Assembly (NCBI GenBank): GCA_018141785.1
Contig: CP073341.1
Coordinates: 1,529,422 to 1,593,421 of the forward strand
Reading direction: 5' to 3'
DNA length: 64,000 nucleotides
Source of the DNA: Candidatus Paraprochloron terpiosi LD05
GTDB taxonomy: Bacteria > Cyanobacteriota > Cyanobacteriia > Cyanobacteriales > Prochloraceae
In this document: in pieces, positions 62,538 through 64,000 of the stretch
Layout: each line of letters opens with the position of its first letter
Numbering within the stretch: position 1 is the first letter of the stretch
Program-made: the position numbers and the translations under genes
The notes under the pieces: model-generated
Told to the model about the DNA's origin: nothing
Databases searched by the model: none
What the model saw: only the letters and a program-made list of their open reading frames with translations

Positions 62538-64000
62538 GACTTTCACCTCATACAGCTCAGGTGCTCCTATACCTTAACGGCGCGCTTTGCGAGTCCGTCT
62601 TTAACGCGCTTGCGATGTATTGCTTGCGCTTGGTGACATTCCCGATGGAGAGCAACTAGGTTCTTACGTTTCCAGTTGTTATGGTTGCCATCGATGTGGT
62701 GCAATTCCACGGCTCCATCTATCTCCATGAACAATCGTTTGCAATGCTGACATTTGCCATCCTGTCGTTTAATGGCTTTGGCGGTTAGCCCATCATATAA
62801 TTTGGAGTTTCGACCGACCCAGTAGGAAATATTCCCATCGAAGGGTGAGGCATTCTCTTTAACCATCACGTGGCTATTGACTTTCCAGGGAATTGCTGAG
62901 AAAGCTTTCTTAGTCTGCTCTGATGTGAGCTGGCGTTTAGCCGCTCCTGAGGGTTTACCCTTAATTGCCAGACGTCTTGCTTTCTCGGCTTCCTTAATCG
63001 CCATCCTGCGTTTTTCCGCCCTCAACTTACGCCATACCCAGTTATTGAGCGACCATAGCGAGTGCTTGCTCATATCGCAGTTTTTGTGATTCTGGCGACC
63101 ACCTCGGACTTGTGACTCTATCCTTTTCAGGCGAGCTTCCGTGGTTGCACCACTTCTCCAAGTAGCTTTTACCTTAGCCTTTATGTCTGCATAATTCTCC
63201 CAACTCGGTGTGGATTTGAAGACTCCACGGGAATTAACGCGGAAGCGCCACCCCAGAAAATCGAACCCATCCGTGGCTTTACTTACCTTAGTCTTAGTTT
63301 CGTTAATTCTTAGCCCTCTGGTCTTTAGGAATTTGTCGATATCTTCCCGTAGCTTCTTGGTGTCGGCTTTGGGTTTACAGATAAAGACCGCGTCATCTGC
63401 GTAACGAATACCCCTTATTAACGGTTTTGACCGCTGTTTTTCTCATTGGTCTGACCCTAGGTTCTCAAATCCATCTAGGGCGATATTGGCCAGTAGGGGT
63501 GAAATCACTCCACCCTGGGGTGTGCCCTTTATACTGGAGGGATATTCACCGCGAACGCCTGCTTTTACAGCGCTTTTGAGACCCTTGAGGGCTTCTTTTG
63601 GCAAGACCACTTTTTCGAGCATTACCTCGTGGTTTATCTCGTCAAAGCATTTGCTGATATCAGTTTCCAAAATCTGCTTATCTTTGCCATTATTGCTCTT
63701 GTTTAGGTTATCAAAGATGAGCTTTTGTGCGTCCGCAGTACAGCGTCCGGGTCGGAAGCCGTAGCTCCTTTCTCCGGCAGTTGCCTCATAGGCAGGCTCG
63801 GCTGCTGATTTGAGCAGTGCTTGCCATGCCCGGTCGGCTATCGTTGGAATGCCTAATCCCCTTGTTTTGCCGTTTGGCTTGGGGATATTTACCCTTCTTA
63901 GTTGTTGGTGTTTCCAGTGGTACCAGTGCTTGTTCAGCCTCTGACATAACACTAGACGCTCCCTAGTGGAGAGTGCGGTTTTGCCATCAACTCCAGGGGA
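62483..64000 (-). mobile_element. Group II intron D, antisense, continuing beyond the window
   Basis: Reverse strand. The 3' end CTCGACTCTAAT (complement starts 62483) lies inside the methylase gene. Domain V (GAGCTGTATGAGG, GAAA, ACAGTTC) is intact near 62525-62560, and domain VI has the GGGGTGG/CCACCCC-like stem. The 5' part is off the window. It is close to intron A but without the palindromes. It cannot splice from the methylase RNA. Confidence 0.85.
62567..64000 (-). pseudogene. Intron D reverse transcriptase-HNH protein with one nonsense codon
   Basis: One frame runs from the window edge (SPGVDGKTALSTRERL) to the stop near 62567. It is cut only by TGA at 63443-63445, where intron A has TGG (LDQWKGSRR). 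Upstream are the NIPKPNGKTRGLGIPT, GFRPGRC, TDISKCFDEINH and GTPQGGVISPLLANI blocks. Downstream it resumes with IRGIRYADDAVF (YADD), the domain X region (CDMSKHSLWSLNNWVWRKLR) and, fused in frame, the HNH domain (AVELHHIDGNHNNWKRKNLV). The 5' end is missing. Confidence 0.8.

Overview
The window comes from a cyanobacterium. It carries chlI (chlorophyll synthesis), accD, leuB, a prepilin peptidase, DUF1830 and DUF1995 family proteins, an RRM protein with a glycine-rich tail, and scattered HIP1 octamers (GCGATCGC). The many group II introns, IS remnants, small palindromic repeats and broken genes fit a large, repeat-rich filamentous genome of the Oscillatoriales type (Moorena, Okeania or Trichodesmium-like). 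That placement is inference. No tRNA, rRNA or CRISPR array was recognised.

Layout. 0-11 kb is mostly housekeeping: PfkB kinase, MIF-type tautomerase, a halogenase remnant, a TldE/PmbA-type protein, a glycosyltransferase, a discoidin-like surface-protein fragment over an IscB remnant, leuB, a small conserved gene, pilD, accD and a GH3-family ligase. 11-16 kb holds a Uma2 protein and a compact group of an MFS exporter with three iron-dependent oxygenase-type genes (JmjC/cupin, aspartyl/asparaginyl hydroxylase with one nonsense codon, Rieske oxygenase), which suggests small-molecule tailoring. 16-19.6 kb is a sugar or osmolyte ABC transporter operon with a DEP-domain gene embedded in it. 19.6-27 kb has a methyltransferase, a J-domain protein, a scar of tnpB and group II intron pieces, a HicA/DUF1902 toxin-antitoxin pair, a radical SAM enzyme, a DUF1830 protein and an MCE/MlaD protein.

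27-36 kb is the most unusual part. A decayed RHS/YD-repeat toxin-like gene lies between mlaD and its usual partner mlaF. It is split by two group II introns of one family in opposite orientations. The first is sense and encodes a reverse transcriptase plus HNH nuclease. The second is antisense and has lost its reverse transcriptase. Small GC-rich palindromes sit in the loops of both introns.

36-50 kb returns to core genes: chlI, a broken YdcF gene, a small membrane protein, an M48 protease, an RRM protein with a likely Shine-Dalgarno-masking leader, ExoD, a secreted choice-of-anchor/DUF4114 protein with an in-frame UGA, an M1 aminopeptidase, a cysteine desulfurase and a DUF1995 protein. 50-52 kb is an IS607-family element with a frameshifted tnpA and an intact tnpB that lacks zinc-finger cysteines. 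52-58 kb has a seven-repeat PPC protein, an AI-2E exporter and an M48-like protein whose zinc motif is destroyed. 58-64 kb is a PD-(D/E)xK/N6-adenine methylase gene of the type ISP/IIG kind. It is split after codon 46 by an ORF-less sense group II intron and near its C-terminus by an antisense intron that runs off the window.

The main theme is one group II intron family, with trans-mobile and decaying members, repeatedly entering selfish or defence-type genes and itself carrying smaller palindromic elements.
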